64,000 bases of DNA from Flavobacterium sp. K5-23 (GCF_023278045.1 NZ_CP056783.1:682001-746000); one strand, 5' to 3'; counted from the first letter of the stretch, positions 18,097-28,136 are shown. A program made the numbers and translations. Notes: generated by a model not told the origin, from the letters alone.

Positions 18097-19257
18097 TTAT
18101 AGCGTTCCTCGCAATTCTTGTTCTCTCTCGATTGACTCAAACAAAGCCTTAAAATTACCCGCACCAAAACCTTTAGCACCCATTCTTTGAATAATTTCAA
18201 AGAACAAGGTAGGTCTATCTTGAACTGGCTTAGTAAATATTTGCAATAAATATCCGTCTTCGTCTGCATCAACCATAATAGCTAACTTTTCTATTTCAGC
18301 CAAGTCTTCTTTCATCATATCCATATGCACACCTAATCTTTCAGGAATTGCTTGGTAATAAGTATGAGGTGGTGCTGATAAAAATTCAACTCCTCTTGCT
18401 TTTAATTGCGATACTGTATTGATAATGTCATCGGTTGCAATTGCGATATGCTGAATTCCAGGTCCGCCGTAAAAATCTAAATATTCTTCAATTTGAGATT
18501 TTTTCTTTCCTTCGGCAGGTTCATTGATAGGAAATTTAATTCTTCCGTTACCATTTGACATTACTTTACTCATCAAAGCAGAATATTCTGTATTAATTTG
18601 TTTGTCATCGAATGAAAGGAAGTTTACAAATCCCATAACGTCCTCGTAAAACTTAACCCAAGTGTTCATTTCATTCCAACCTACATTCCCAACCATATGA
18701 TCTATGTATTTTAGACCTGTTGGTTCCGGATTGTAATCCGATTTCCATTCTTTATATCCTGGCAAGAAAACTCCTTTGTAGTTTTTACGCTCCACAAAAA
18801 TATGAACCGTTTCTCCATAAGTATAAATTCCAGATCGTACTACTTCACCAAACTCGTCTTTTTCAACCGTAGGCTCCATAAAAGAACGAGCACCACGCTT
18901 CATTGTTTCTTCGTAAGCGCTAGTAGCATCTTCTACCCAAAGAGCGGCAACTTTTACTCCGTCACCATGCTTTTTCAAATGGTCGTGTAAAGGAGAATCC
19001 TGCGTTAAAGGTGTCGTTAATACGATACGTATCTTATCCTGTTTTAAAACATAAGAAGTTCTATCTCTCACTCCTGTTTCTAATCCTGCATAAGCCAATG
19101 ATTGATATCCAAAAGCCGTTTTATAATAATGTGCTGATTGTTTTGCGTTTCCTACGTAGAATTCCACATAATCAGTTCCTAATAAAGGAAGAAAATCTTG
19201 TGCTCCCTCAAATATTTTTTCTAATCCGTATTCTACTGATTTTACTTCTTTTGCCAT
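18097..19257 (-). CDS. hppD: 4-hydroxyphenylpyruvate dioxygenase
   Basis: Non-heme Fe(II) enzyme converting 4-hydroxyphenylpyruvate to homogentisate in tyrosine breakdown. The 386 residues form two vicinal-oxygen-chelate domains. The iron ligands are the histidine in YIDHMVGNV, the histidine in GPGIQHIAIATDDI and the glutamate in LFFEIIQRMG. The C-terminal FGAGNFKALFESIEREQ helix gates the active site in the family. It lies downstream of hmgA on the same strand, separated by a structured RNA-like element on the opposite strand. Confidence 0.97.
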   Translation of the reverse strand: MAKEVKSVEYGLEKIFEGAQDFLPLLGTDYVEFYVGNAKQSAHYYKTAFGYQSLAYAGLETGVRDRTSYVLKQDKIRIVLTTPLTQDSPLHDHLKKHGDGVKVAALWVEDATSAYEETMKRGARSFMEPTVEKDEFGEVVRSGIYTYGETVHIFVERKNYKGVFLPGYKEWKSDYNPEPTGLKYIDHMVGNVGWNEMNTWVKFYEDVMGFVNFLSFDDKQINTEYSALMSKVMSNGNGRIKFPINEPAEGKKKSQIEEYLDFYGGPGIQHIAIATDDIINTVSQLKARGVEFLSAPPHTYYQAIPERLGVHMDMMKEDLAEIEKLAIMVDADEDGYLLQIFTKPVQDRPTLFFEIIQRMGAKGFGAGNFKALFESIEREQELRGTL

Positions 19258-19326
19258 TGTGTTTATTTTTTATGTTTCGGATTTCTTTTATGATTACCGA
19301 AAATGTTGTTGATTATTCTAAAGCCC

Positions 19327-19392
19327 TAGCCCTGATGGAAGCGGCATCCCACGTTTTTTACGTGGATACAGCGGACAGCAGGATATAGCTCC
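19327..19392 (+). ncRNA. Flavo-1-like structured RNA element, short form (copy 2)
   Basis: The 5' end TAGCCCTGATGGAAGCGG and 3' end CAGCAGGATATAGCTCC match the other copies. CCTG (19331-19334) pairs with CAGG (19379-19382) and AGC with GCT (19388-19390). The inner arm is a simple hairpin, CCACG/CGTGG around a T-rich loop near 19350-19364. It lies between hmgA and hppD but is antisense to both, which favours a mobile or free-standing RNA over a leader for these genes. Confidence 0.7.
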
Positions 19393-19426
19393 TAATTATT
19401 GTTATAATCTAATTTTCTTAGTGAGA

Positions 19427-20584
19427 CTACTCTACCCAAGATTTATAGTACTGTCCATCATCTAGTCCCATTGCTTCTTCAGTCACCATTAAGGGTCTGA
19501 AGGTATCCACCATTACAGCTAATTCCTCGGTTCCTATATGACCAATGCTACGCTCCATAGCTCCTGGTGCTGGGCCGTGTGGAATTCCTTTTGGGTGTAA
19601 GGTGATGTGTCCTTGCTCAATATTGTTGCGGCTCATAAAATCCCCAGCTACATAATACAACACCTCATCACTATCTATATTACTATGATTGTATGGTGCG
19701 GGAATTGCTTTTGGATGGTAATCGTATAATCTAGGTACGAATGAACAAATTACGAAAGTTGATGTTTCGAATGTTTGATGTATTGGCGGGGGTAAATGCA
19801 CACGTCCAGTTATAGGTTCGAAGTTATGAATACTAAAACCATAAGGGAAATTATAACCATCCCAACCTACTACATCAAAAGGATGAGTTGCATAAACTAC
19901 TTCATGCATCATTCCTTCTTTTTTTATTTTAATTAAAAAATCACCTTTTTCATCATGTGTTTCTAACTCGCTTGGTAATTTAAAATCACGCTCACAAAAT
20001 GGTGAGTGCTCTAAATGCTGCCCTGACTCGTTTTTATAACGCTTAGGGGTATAAAAAGGCGCGTAAGACTCTACATATAACAGTCTGTTTTCTGATGTTT
20101 CAAAATCAATTTGATAAATCATTCCGCGAGGGATAATAAGGTAATCTCCATATTCGAATGGAATATTCCCCATCATGGTACGCAATTTACCTTTTCCTTT
20201 GTGGATGAAAATCATCTCATCAGCATCGGCATTTTTATAGAAATAATCTCTTAAGGATTTTTTTGGCGCAGCGAGCCCTACAATACAATCTTTATTTACA
20301 AGCATTGCTTTGCGGCTGTCAAGGAAATCGTCTTCGGGTTTTAATTCAAATCCTTTAAACAATAAAGACTTAATGTTTTTACCAATGGCGATTTTAGGCT
20401 CTACTGAATAGGATTTTGTGATTTCCTTTACTTGAGTAGGTCTATGAACATGATATAATAAGGCGGAATTTCCATGAAACCCTTCTGTTCCAAAAAGTTG
20501 TTCGTAATACAAACCTCCTTCAGGCTTTTCAAATTGTGTGTGTCTTTTTTGAGGGAAAGTCCCCAATTTATGATATAACGGCAT
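19427..20584 (-). CDS. hmgA: Homogentisate 1,2-dioxygenase
   Basis: Opens the homogentisate ring to maleylacetoacetate, the step after HppD. The 385 residues have the cupin-like HGO architecture. The iron-binding region includes APYNHSNIDSDEVLYYVAG and HPKGIPHGPAPG, with the His-Glu-His ligand set. IPRGMIYQIDFE is the N-terminal cupin strand. It is shorter than the human enzyme by about 60 residues, which is usual for this bacterial branch. The following enzyme, fumarylacetoacetase, is not in the window. Confidence 0.95.
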   Translation of the reverse strand: MPLYHKLGTFPQKRHTQFEKPEGGLYYEQLFGTEGFHGNSALLYHVHRPTQVKEITKSYSVEPKIAIGKNIKSLLFKGFELKPEDDFLDSRKAMLVNKDCIVGLAAPKKSLRDYFYKNADADEMIFIHKGKGKLRTMMGNIPFEYGDYLIIPRGMIYQIDFETSENRLLYVESYAPFYTPKRYKNESGQHLEHSPFCERDFKLPSELETHDEKGDFLIKIKKEGMMHEVVYATHPFDVVGWDGYNFPYGFSIHNFEPITGRVHLPPPIHQTFETSTFVICSFVPRLYDYHPKAIPAPYNHSNIDSDEVLYYVAGDFMSRNNIEQGHITLHPKGIPHGPAPGAMERSIGHIGTEELAVMVDTFRPLMVTEEAMGLDDGQYYKSWVE

Positions 20585-20753
20585 AATTTTTTTGTTTATA
20601 AGTTGTACGTTGTAATACTTTGTTACACGCTAAATAAAACCAAAAAAAGTTATTCAGGATTTCTCTTGATTAGGAATTGAAGATATTCTAATAAACCGGT
20701 CCAATTAGTTTTCATTGTAACAAATATCGTGATTATTTTTAAATAATTAAAGA

Positions 20754-22955
20754 TTAAAACCAAAATCCAGTACTTATTGTCGTAAACCCTTTACTTAATT
20801 CCGGAGACCATGAATATTTTATTTCTACAGGCCCTATCACTGTTTCGAGACCGTAACCTACTGCAAATCCAGAATATTTAGGAATAGAAATCCAATCTAC
20901 AGTTGTAAAGATATCGTCACCGAGATTAGCGAAATTAGCAGAGAAATTCAAATGATTTTTTTTGTAAATCTCATAATCGACAGTAATAGTTGACTTTATA
21001 TAACTATTACCCGCTAAACTCAAATAATCATAGCCATAAAAATGTCTGAAATTATTTATTTGATTATAGCCATATCCTCCTAAAACAAAGTTGAAAAAAG
21101 AAACACTGTCAGGACCAATTGAAAAACCAGCTTCGGTTTGTACCAATAAAGTGGTTTTGTTAAATATTTTTGTAGCAAATCCAGCATCTGCTTTTGCGAT
21201 AGAAAACGGATTAAATTTATTAGTATAATCAGAAGAAAATAAATACGATTGAATATCCCCTGAGAAATACCAACCCTTTTTAGGAAAATATTTATCATCC
21301 ATTGAATCAAATTTCAAATAGCTAAAAATACTGAGATAACTACTTCTGTCAATTACTGGAATATTACTTTCCAGTGTTTCTGATTTGATTTTCAAAAACT
21401 TTAACTCCGCCCCCACTCCGATTAAAAATCGTTGTATGAAAAAAGACTGAAAATACACCTGATTTGACAAGTCGTAAAAATCAATATTTATAGTATTCAG
21501 ATTTAAATCATCTAGACTTGACGCACTTATTTCTTTAGTTACATTTTTATTAAACCGATTGTATCGCGATTTAAAACCTAAACTCAAATTAGAACCATTG
21601 TCTAGGCTGTAATCTAAATTATATCTAAAATTATCCCCTAAAATAACATCTAAAGAAGTGACATCGTTTTTAAAGAAGGTTTTCTTACGGGTCAAATTGA
21701 TTAAGACAGCGCTTTTATACAATCCGTCAAAATGTAGCCCAAATTTCAAAAATGTTTTTGTTCTGTTTTCTTTTAAATTGATCTTCAAATCATCTCCATT
21801 TCCGTTTGCCTCAAGTGAATAATTAATGACCCTGAAATTTTGCGTGGCACTTATGTTGTCCATTCCTTTTTGCAAATCGTCATAGCTGATTTTTGACCCA
21901 GGTTTAAATCTTAATTTCCCAACAACATATTCTTTTGTATAATTATCCAGTTCATTACAGTATATGTTTTGAATTTGTAAACTATCCGCAACTAATTTCA
22001 ACTTAGGCTTTCTGTACTTATTCCCTTCTGGAACCAGCTCTTTTATTTTTTCATAAACAGAAAAAGCCGCGTCTTCCCCTTTCCTAATAATTTCTTGCCC
22101 TTTATCGAATGATATCACTCCGTAATTTTTGATGTCTGGTTTTACATAAACATCCGTATCTAGGATTTTTTTACTCATTTCATCCATCGATTGAAGATTT
22201 GTAATCTGCACTAAAATTTTAGTAGCATCATTCAATTGATCCCTTAGATATAAATCATTTTGCACATCGACACCAATGACAATATCAGCGCCTAATTTTC
22301 TTATTTCTTCAATTGGATAATTATTAGAAACTCCACCATCCACCAGAAGCTTCCCATCAACTTCAACAGGGGTAAACAAGGACGGGAAAGCTGAACTAGC
22401 GGCCAATGCATGGACCAGATTGCCTTTGTTCAGCAAAACTTCCTCTCCTGTTTCAATGTTTGTCCCTATACACAAAAAAGGAATCGGTAATTCATTAAAA
22501 TCCCTTACATGCCTTACATTTCGTGTAATTTTACTTAATAGATTAAAATTATACATCCCTTTTGAAAGCGCCTCTGGAATTCCAATTTTGAAATTATTAA
22601 AAGGCAGGACTAATGCGTAGAGCTCATCGTTTCTTTTTTCAGAGAAATTTTTGGTTGACCTCGGTATAAAATCATTCAGCAGTTCGTCAAAATTTGTAGT
22701 TTGAAAAATGGAGTCTATCTGAGTGGCATTGTATCCTGTGGCATAAAGTCCACCTACAACTGCTCCCATGCTGGTTCCTCCTATATAATCGATTTTCACC
22801 CCTGCTTCTTCAAGGACTTTTAAAACCCCGATATGCGCAAAACCCTTCGCTCCTCCACCACTTAAAACCAAGCCAATTTTAGGCCGATTTTGTTCTTGGG
22901 AAAACAAAGTCAAACAACTGAAAAACAAAATTATTAATAAACTATTTTTTTTCAT
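20754..22955 (-). CDS. Patatin-like phospholipase fused to an outer-membrane barrel
   Basis: A 733-residue protein with a signal peptide (LLIILFFSCLTLFSQ), then a patatin domain (about 25-310). This contains the oxyanion loop LSGGGAKGFAHIG, nucleophile S62 in GGTSMGA and the dyad Asp D206 in VDGGVSNN. A POTRA-like segment (about 315-395) and a C-terminal BamA/TamA-type beta-barrel (to residue 733) follow. This architecture is the type Vd secreted phospholipase (PlpD/FplA), in which the barrel displays or exports the lipase domain. Whether the patatin part is released cannot be seen. Confidence 0.93.
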   Translation of the reverse strand: MKKNSLLIILFFSCLTLFSQEQNRPKIGLVLSGGGAKGFAHIGVLKVLEEAGVKIDYIGGTSMGAVVGGLYATGYNATQIDSIFQTTNFDELLNDFIPRSTKNFSEKRNDELYALVLPFNNFKIGIPEALSKGMYNFNLLSKITRNVRHVRDFNELPIPFLCIGTNIETGEEVLLNKGNLVHALAASSAFPSLFTPVEVDGKLLVDGGVSNNYPIEEIRKLGADIVIGVDVQNDLYLRDQLNDATKILVQITNLQSMDEMSKKILDTDVYVKPDIKNYGVISFDKGQEIIRKGEDAAFSVYEKIKELVPEGNKYRKPKLKLVADSLQIQNIYCNELDNYTKEYVVGKLRFKPGSKISYDDLQKGMDNISATQNFRVINYSLEANGNGDDLKINLKENRTKTFLKFGLHFDGLYKSAVLINLTRKKTFFKNDVTSLDVILGDNFRYNLDYSLDNGSNLSLGFKSRYNRFNKNVTKEISASSLDDLNLNTINIDFYDLSNQVYFQSFFIQRFLIGVGAELKFLKIKSETLESNIPVIDRSSYLSIFSYLKFDSMDDKYFPKKGWYFSGDIQSYLFSSDYTNKFNPFSIAKADAGFATKIFNKTTLLVQTEAGFSIGPDSVSFFNFVLGGYGYNQINNFRHFYGYDYLSLAGNSYIKSTITVDYEIYKKNHLNFSANFANLGDDIFTTVDWISIPKYSGFAVGYGLETVIGPVEIKYSWSPELSKGFTTISTGFWF

Positions 22956-23068
22956 ACACCGTTAATAATCACATTATAATGATTGTCTTACTATTCAGAG
23001 TCATTGATAAAGGCATTCTAAAATATTTTTAAATTTGCAGTAAAAGAACCCAATTCCATGAGTTTCAA

Positions 23069-24871
23069 TCACTCTTTATTTAGTGTTTTGTAAAAGTCGG
23101 TAATTTTTTTGGCTTTAGACACACCTATAACGCCGGAAATTTCCTTTTCGGATGCTAATTTCAATCTTTTAACACTTTTAAAGTGCTGGATTAAAGCCAG
23201 CATTGTTTTTTCTCCTATTCCGGGAATCGATTCAATCGAGGAATTCAAAGCCGCTTTACTCCTTTTGTCCCTGTGATGTGTTATTCCAAAACGGTGTGCT
23301 TCATTCCGTAACTGCTGAATTATTTTTAAGGTTTCTGATTTTTTATCCAGGTACAAAGGAACTGAGTCTCCAGGATAAAACAACTCTTCCAGTCTTTTAG
23401 CAATTCCTATTACAGCAATTTTTCCTCTCAAGCCTAATTCATCAATACTCTTTAGTGCCGATGACAATTGTCCTTTTCCACCGTCAATGATTATCAATTG
23501 TGGCAAGGGCTGGTTTTCCTCTAACAATCTTTTATACCTACGAAAAACCACTTCTTGCATAGATGCAAAGTCATCAGGTCCCTCTACTGTTTTTATATTA
23601 AAATGTCGGTAATCCTTTTTACTTGGCTTTCCGTCTTTAAAAACCACGCAAGCTGCCACGGGATTTGTACCTTGAATGTTGGAGTTGTCAAAACATTCAA
23701 TGTGTCTTGGCTCAACTGGTAAGCGCAAATCTTTTTGCATTTGTGCCATAATTCGCTTCGTATGTCTGTCAGGATCCACAATCTGCAATTGTTTCAGTTG
23801 CTCAATCCTATAGAACTTAGCATTTCGAATCGACAAATCGAGAATTTGTTTTTTATCCCCAAGCTGTGGCACCGTGACTTTTATATTCTCTCCAAGATCT
23901 ACTGTAAACGGCACTACTATTTCTTTAGACAACAATTGAAAACGTTCTCTTAATTCTATAATTGCCAGTTCTAATAATTCTTCATCGGTTTCATCTAATT
24001 TCTTTTTAATTTCCATAGTATGGGAACGTATAATCGCCCCATAGGAGATTTGAAGGAAGTTGACATAAGCGGCACTTTCATCAGATACGATGGAGAAAAC
24101 ATCGATATTAGTGATTTTTGGATTTACAATAGTGGAACGAGATTGATAATTTTCTAGGACTTCTATTTTTTCTTTTATTTTTTGGGCTTCCTCAAAACGC
24201 ATCTCCTGAGCCAATTCAGTCATCAGTTTTTTAAAATCCTTCATACTGTCCTTGAAATTTCCTTTTAAAATTTCTCGAATGGCATCCACTTTTTTTTGAT
24301 ATTCTTCTAATGCTTCTAGTCCCTCGCAAGGCCCTTTACAATTCCCAATATGATATTCTAAACAAACTTTAAATTTTCCACTGTCGATATTCGATTTGTT
24401 CAAATCATAATTACAGTTTCGAAGCGGATACAGTTCTTTTATTAGCCCCATTATTGTATGTACTGTCTTGAAACTGGTGTATGGCCCAAAATATTCCGAT
24501 CCGTCCTTAACCATTCTACGGGTAGCAAAAATGCGCGAAAAAGGTTCTTTCTTAATACAAATCCAAGGATAACTCTTATCATCTCGCAACAACACATTAT
24601 ACCGTGGTTGCAATGTTTTTATAAGGTTGTTTTCCAATAAAAGAGCATCCGTTTCTGTAGGGACAACTATATGTTTTATACTTACAATCTTCTTGACCAG
24701 CACATTCGTTTTTGCCGTGTCATGAATTTTATTAAAATAGGAGGAAACTCTCTTTTTTAAATTTTTTGCCTTTCCTACATACAAAATTTTCCCTTCCTTA
24801 TCATAATATTGATACACGCCGGGACTGTCTGGTAAAGTTTGTATTTGAAGTTCTAAAGAAGGAGTTGTCAT
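23069..24871 (-). CDS. uvrC: Excinuclease ABC subunit C
   Basis: Makes the two incisions of nucleotide excision repair. In the 600-residue product, a GIY-YIG nuclease (SPGVYQYYD, KILYVGKAKNLKKRV) is at residues 12-95 and a UVR helical pair (EMRFEEAQKIKEKIEVLE) near 205-240. The RNase H-like 5' nuclease (RHIECFDNSNIQGTNPVA, IIDGGKGQLSSA) spans about 375-520, and a tandem helix-hairpin-helix (IESIPGIGEKTMLALIQHF) is at the C-terminus. The ATG at 24871 is chosen over a longer open frame to 24949 because family homology starts there. Confidence 0.97.
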   Translation of the reverse strand: MTTPSLELQIQTLPDSPGVYQYYDKEGKILYVGKAKNLKKRVSSYFNKIHDTAKTNVLVKKIVSIKHIVVPTETDALLLENNLIKTLQPRYNVLLRDDKSYPWICIKKEPFSRIFATRRMVKDGSEYFGPYTSFKTVHTIMGLIKELYPLRNCNYDLNKSNIDSGKFKVCLEYHIGNCKGPCEGLEALEEYQKKVDAIREILKGNFKDSMKDFKKLMTELAQEMRFEEAQKIKEKIEVLENYQSRSTIVNPKITNIDVFSIVSDESAAYVNFLQISYGAIIRSHTMEIKKKLDETDEELLELAIIELRERFQLLSKEIVVPFTVDLGENIKVTVPQLGDKKQILDLSIRNAKFYRIEQLKQLQIVDPDRHTKRIMAQMQKDLRLPVEPRHIECFDNSNIQGTNPVAACVVFKDGKPSKKDYRHFNIKTVEGPDDFASMQEVVFRRYKRLLEENQPLPQLIIIDGGKGQLSSALKSIDELGLRGKIAVIGIAKRLEELFYPGDSVPLYLDKKSETLKIIQQLRNEAHRFGITHHRDKRSKAALNSSIESIPGIGEKTMLALIQHFKSVKRLKLASEKEISGVIGVSKAKKITDFYKTLNKE

Positions 24872-25000
24872 TATAGAATGCTGCTTTTTGATTTTTTTTC
24901 GTTCCTCAAAATTACAAATAAGAAATTCTAATTTAGGAAAACTACTCATAACTTATAATTCCTATCCTATAATTGTATAATTTTATCGTTTTTACTTACT

Positions 25001-25975
25001 ATGAACAGTCCCGAACAAAAAATTATTACCATTTTAGGAGAAACTATTTTACCCGGAGAAAGCAAAACCATTAATATGGAAATTGCAAAACTCCATACGA
25101 TGACCCCTCTTAAAATCCCCATTATTGTTGAGCGTTCTAAACTTGACGGTCCTACCGTTTTACTTTCGGCGGGATTGCATGGTGATGAAATTAATGGGGT
25201 TGAAATTGTTCGTCAGCTCATTACCCAAAAAATAAACAAACCAAAAACCGGAACAATAATATGTATACCGGTTATAAATGTTTTTGGTTTTATCAATCAA
25301 AAACGAGAATTTCCTGACGGTCGTGATTTAAACAGAATATTCCCTGGAAACAAATCAGGTTCCCTAGCCAGCAGGTTTGCCTATCATTTATTGAATGAAG
25401 TATTGCCTCATGTCGATTATGCAATTGATTTTCACGCAGGAGGTGCCAGTAGATTCAATGTATCACAAGTTAGAATTGCTCCTAACAACTCGGAATTGAA
25501 ATCCTTGGCTGATGTTTTTCACGCCCCTTTTGCATTGTATTCAAAAAACATTGCTGGTTCTTATAGAAATGCCTGCGAAAAAATTGGGGTGAAAATGCTT
25601 TTATTCGAAGGGGGGAAGTCCATTGATTTGAATGAAGAAGTAACAAGACAAGGGGTAGAAGGCAGCAAGAGAGTATTAAGTCACCTTGGAATGTTAAGTG
25701 ATCTTCAAAAAATTATAATTCCTGATGATGAAACCATCTATATTAAAAAATCGAGCTGGATTAGAGCCAAATATTCCGGAATGTTTCACAGTATCACTAA
25801 GGTAGGAAGTTACATTGAAAAAGGACAATTATTAGCGACGATTTCTGATCCTTACGGTAAAATTGAGCACAAGGTAAAATCACCAAATTCGGGGTATATT
25901 ATCAACGTTAATGAAGCTCCCATTGTTTATCAAGGAGACGCTATTTACCATATTTCGAATAAATTAGAAGAATAA
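25001..25975 (+). CDS. Succinylglutamate desuccinylase / aspartoacylase family protein
   Basis: A 324-residue zinc-dependent deacylase-like protein. The zinc motif GLHGDEINGVEIVRQL supplies His and Glu, and YAIDFHAGGASRFN supplies the second His. A C-terminal beta domain (SITKVGSYIEKGQLLATISD) follows. Such stand-alone members in Bacteroidota act on unknown N-acyl amino acids or peptides. It begins a plus-strand run with the PLP decarboxylase and cyclo-ligase, 66 bases before the former. Confidence 0.9.
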   Translation: MNSPEQKIITILGETILPGESKTINMEIAKLHTMTPLKIPIIVERSKLDGPTVLLSAGLHGDEINGVEIVRQLITQKINKPKTGTIICIPVINVFGFINQKREFPDGRDLNRIFPGNKSGSLASRFAYHLLNEVLPHVDYAIDFHAGGASRFNVSQVRIAPNNSELKSLADVFHAPFALYSKNIAGSYRNACEKIGVKMLLFEGGKSIDLNEEVTRQGVEGSKRVLSHLGMLSDLQKIIIPDDETIYIKKSSWIRAKYSGMFHSITKVGSYIEKGQLLATISDPYGKIEHKVKSPNSGYIINVNEAPIVYQGDAIYHISNKLEE

Positions 25976-26041
25976 TAAGCTAACATTTATCATGTTTTTT
26001 ATCGTTTTATCTCAATAATTTTGAATAAAAAATTACTGAGC

Positions 26042-27304
26042 ATGCAATTCTGGAAAAAACTATCTCAAACTGAAAGACAAGAACGCATTCAAAAAGCGTT
26101 AGATGAAAATGTAAATTTTGCAAAGGACACTTCCCTAGGATATCCCGCATCCAAATTAGACGGAAAAGTATTTAATAGTGACGCCCCTTTTTTGAAAGAC
26201 GCACCAACTCTACAAACCTATGTAGCTAATCCCAATCACATTGGTTGCCATACCTTAGGCACTTCGGAAAAAGCATTCAAGGGAACCCAAGAAATGGAAC
26301 GCGAGGTTTTGAATGTCCTTGCAGTTGATATTTTCAAAGCAGAACCTGATTCCTTTGATGGATATATCGCCCCTGGAGGAACCGAAGCTAATATTCAAGC
26401 TATTTGGATGTATCGCAATTACTTTATTTATAAACAAAATGCTAGGCCTTCTGAAATAGCCATTATTGCCTCCGAAGACACCCATTATTCCATACCGAAA
26501 GCGGCTAATCTACTAATGCTCGATTGGCTTAAAATCCCTATAGATTTCGAAACCCGTGTAATTGATATATTTGCTCTTGAAAATATCATTATAAACGCCA
26601 AAGAACGAGGGGAAAAATATTTTATCGTTGTTTCAAATATGGGAACTACCATGTTTGGTGCCGTTGACAATCCAGATGATTATATTCAAGTTCTGGAAAA
26701 ACACAATTTAAAATACAAATTGCATATTGATGGTGCCTATGGCGGATTCGTTTATCCATTTAGCAACAAAAATTGTGACATCAATTTTGAAAACCCTAAA
26801 ATCAGTTCTATAACCATTGATGCCCATAAAATGCTTCAGGCGCCATATGGTACCGGGATTTTCATATGCAGAAAAGGACTGATTGAAAATGTCCTGACCA
26901 AGGAAGCCGAATATGTGGAAGGCATGGACTTGACGCTTTGCGGAAGTCGCTCAGGGGCAAATGCCATAGCGGTTTGGATGATCTTATTTACTTACGGCCC
27001 TTTTGGATGGTGTGAAAAAATACGTGTTTTACAAATGAGGACGGAATGGTTGTGCGAACAATTGAAACAATTGAACATATCCTTTTTCAGAGAACCTTTT
27101 ATGAATATTGTAACCATCCCAGCTCAATACATCACAAAAGAACTGGAAGAAAAATATGATTTAGTCCCTCAAAAACACGACAATGGGAATCAATGGTATA
27201 AAATTGTGATTATGGATCACGTTGAAGTAGATCATTTGAGTACTTTTATAACCGATTTAAAAGTTACCCTACATGATAAAAAAAGAATTACGATCGAAGT
27301 ATAA
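26042..27304 (+). CDS. Pyridoxal-dependent decarboxylase
   Basis: A group II type amino acid decarboxylase-like enzyme of 420 residues. PLP-binding features are PGGTEANIQAIWMYRN, LHIDGAYGGFVYP (ring Asp) and ITIDAHKMLQAPYGTG, with the Schiff-base lysine after the histidine. The substrate cannot be read from sequence; aspartate, histidine or aromatic amino acids are all possible for the fold. The frame opens at a TTG (26021), but the ATG at 26042 is the likelier start. Its last 32 bases overlap the next gene. Confidence 0.9.
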   Translation: MQFWKKLSQTERQERIQKALDENVNFAKDTSLGYPASKLDGKVFNSDAPFLKDAPTLQTYVANPNHIGCHTLGTSEKAFKGTQEMEREVLNVLAVDIFKAEPDSFDGYIAPGGTEANIQAIWMYRNYFIYKQNARPSEIAIIASEDTHYSIPKAANLLMLDWLKIPIDFETRVIDIFALENIIINAKERGEKYFIVVSNMGTTMFGAVDNPDDYIQVLEKHNLKYKLHIDGAYGGFVYPFSNKNCDINFENPKISSITIDAHKMLQAPYGTGIFICRKGLIENVLTKEAEYVEGMDLTLCGSRSGANAIAVWMILFTYGPFGWCEKIRVLQMRTEWLCEQLKQLNISFFREPFMNIVTIPAQYITKELEEKYDLVPQKHDNGNQWYKIVIMDHVEVDHLSTFITDLKVTLHDKKRITIEV

Positions 27305-27836
27305 ATCATTAAGAAGCCAACTTTCAGAAACTGAAATAGAAAACAAGAGTTTAGAAATCGCAAACAAACTGATTTCACTTCCTATTTGGGAGAAAACTTA
27401 TTTCCATATTTTTTTGCCTATTACAGAACATAAGGAAGTAAACACTGAATATGTTTTGCATTTACTTTCAGGTAAGGACAAGGAGATTATCATCTCCAAA
27501 AGTGATTTTGAAACGAGAGAAATGACTCATTTTCTATTAACGGACAATACAAAAATAAAGAAAAACGAATACAATATCCCTGAACCTGTTGACGGATTAG
27601 AAGTGCCTTGCAAAAAAATAGAAGTCGTTTTCATTCCACTTTTGGCATTTGACACAACCGGACATCGGGTGGGTTATGGCAAGGGGTTTTATGATAAATT
27701 TTTAAACGAATGTAAACCCGAAACTATTAAAATAGGTCTTTCTTTCTTTGAAGCTGAGGAATTAATTGAAGATATTTTTGAAAGTGATATAAAACTAGAT
27801 TATTGCGTGACGCCAAATTCTATTCAATCTTTTTAA
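27273..27836 (+). CDS. 5-formyltetrahydrofolate cyclo-ligase
   Basis: ATP-dependent conversion of 5-formyl-THF to 5,10-methenyl-THF, which recycles folate. The 187 residues open with KKELRSKYKSLRSQLSETE, contain the ATP/phosphate motif GYGKGFYDKFLNECKP and the VVFIPLLAFDTTGHRVGYG strand. The start overlaps the decarboxylase by 32 bases in another frame, so the two are translationally linked. Confidence 0.95.
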   Translation: MIKKELRSKYKSLRSQLSETEIENKSLEIANKLISLPIWEKTYFHIFLPITEHKEVNTEYVLHLLSGKDKEIIISKSDFETREMTHFLLTDNTKIKKNEYNIPEPVDGLEVPCKKIEVVFIPLLAFDTTGHRVGYGKGFYDKFLNECKPETIKIGLSFFEAEELIEDIFESDIKLDYCVTPNSIQSF

Positions 27837-27880
27837 TTTTGAATACGTACTTTCGCATCAGATAAAATCTAATATAAGTT

Positions 27881-28075
27881 ATGAGAACATTTAAAAATTC
27901 AAGATTTGCTTTAACCGTTATGGCAATGCTATTTGCATTTTCAATATCAAACTGCAGTATTCACACTAGAACCAGCAGATCAACATATAAAGCCAAAAAA
28001 CTTCCTCCTGGACAGGCTAAAAAAATATATGGTGGAAAAAGCGCTAAACGTTATGCTCCGGGGCATAACAAATAA
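27881..28075 (+). CDS. Small lipoprotein with PPGQAKK motif
   Basis: A 64-residue protein: an N-terminal signal ends in a lipobox-like FSISNCS (Cys at residue 25), followed by a short basic tail with KKLPPGQAKKIYGGKSAKR and YAPGHNK. Similar small basic Bacteroidota lipoproteins with repeated PGQ/PG-K motifs are often labelled quinol oxidase subunit 4, but nothing here supports an oxidase role. It is followed within 6 bases by a strong terminator, so it is a separate short transcript or the end of the folate gene transcript. Confidence 0.8.
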   Translation: MRTFKNSRFALTVMAMLFAFSISNCSIHTRTSRSTYKAKKLPPGQAKKIYGGKSAKRYAPGHNK

Positions 28076-28118
28076 AAAAAAGGACCTATTTGAAATATCA
28101 AATAGGTCCTTTTTTAAT
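28074..28118. terminator. Bidirectional terminator between the small lipoprotein gene and lspA
   Basis: AGGACCTATTTGA (28081-28093) pairs perfectly with TCAAATAGGTCCT (28098-28110). There is an A run to the left and a T run to the right, so it works for the convergent lipoprotein gene and lspA alike. Confidence 0.92.
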
Positions 28119-28136
28119 AATCTAAATAGAGAAAAT

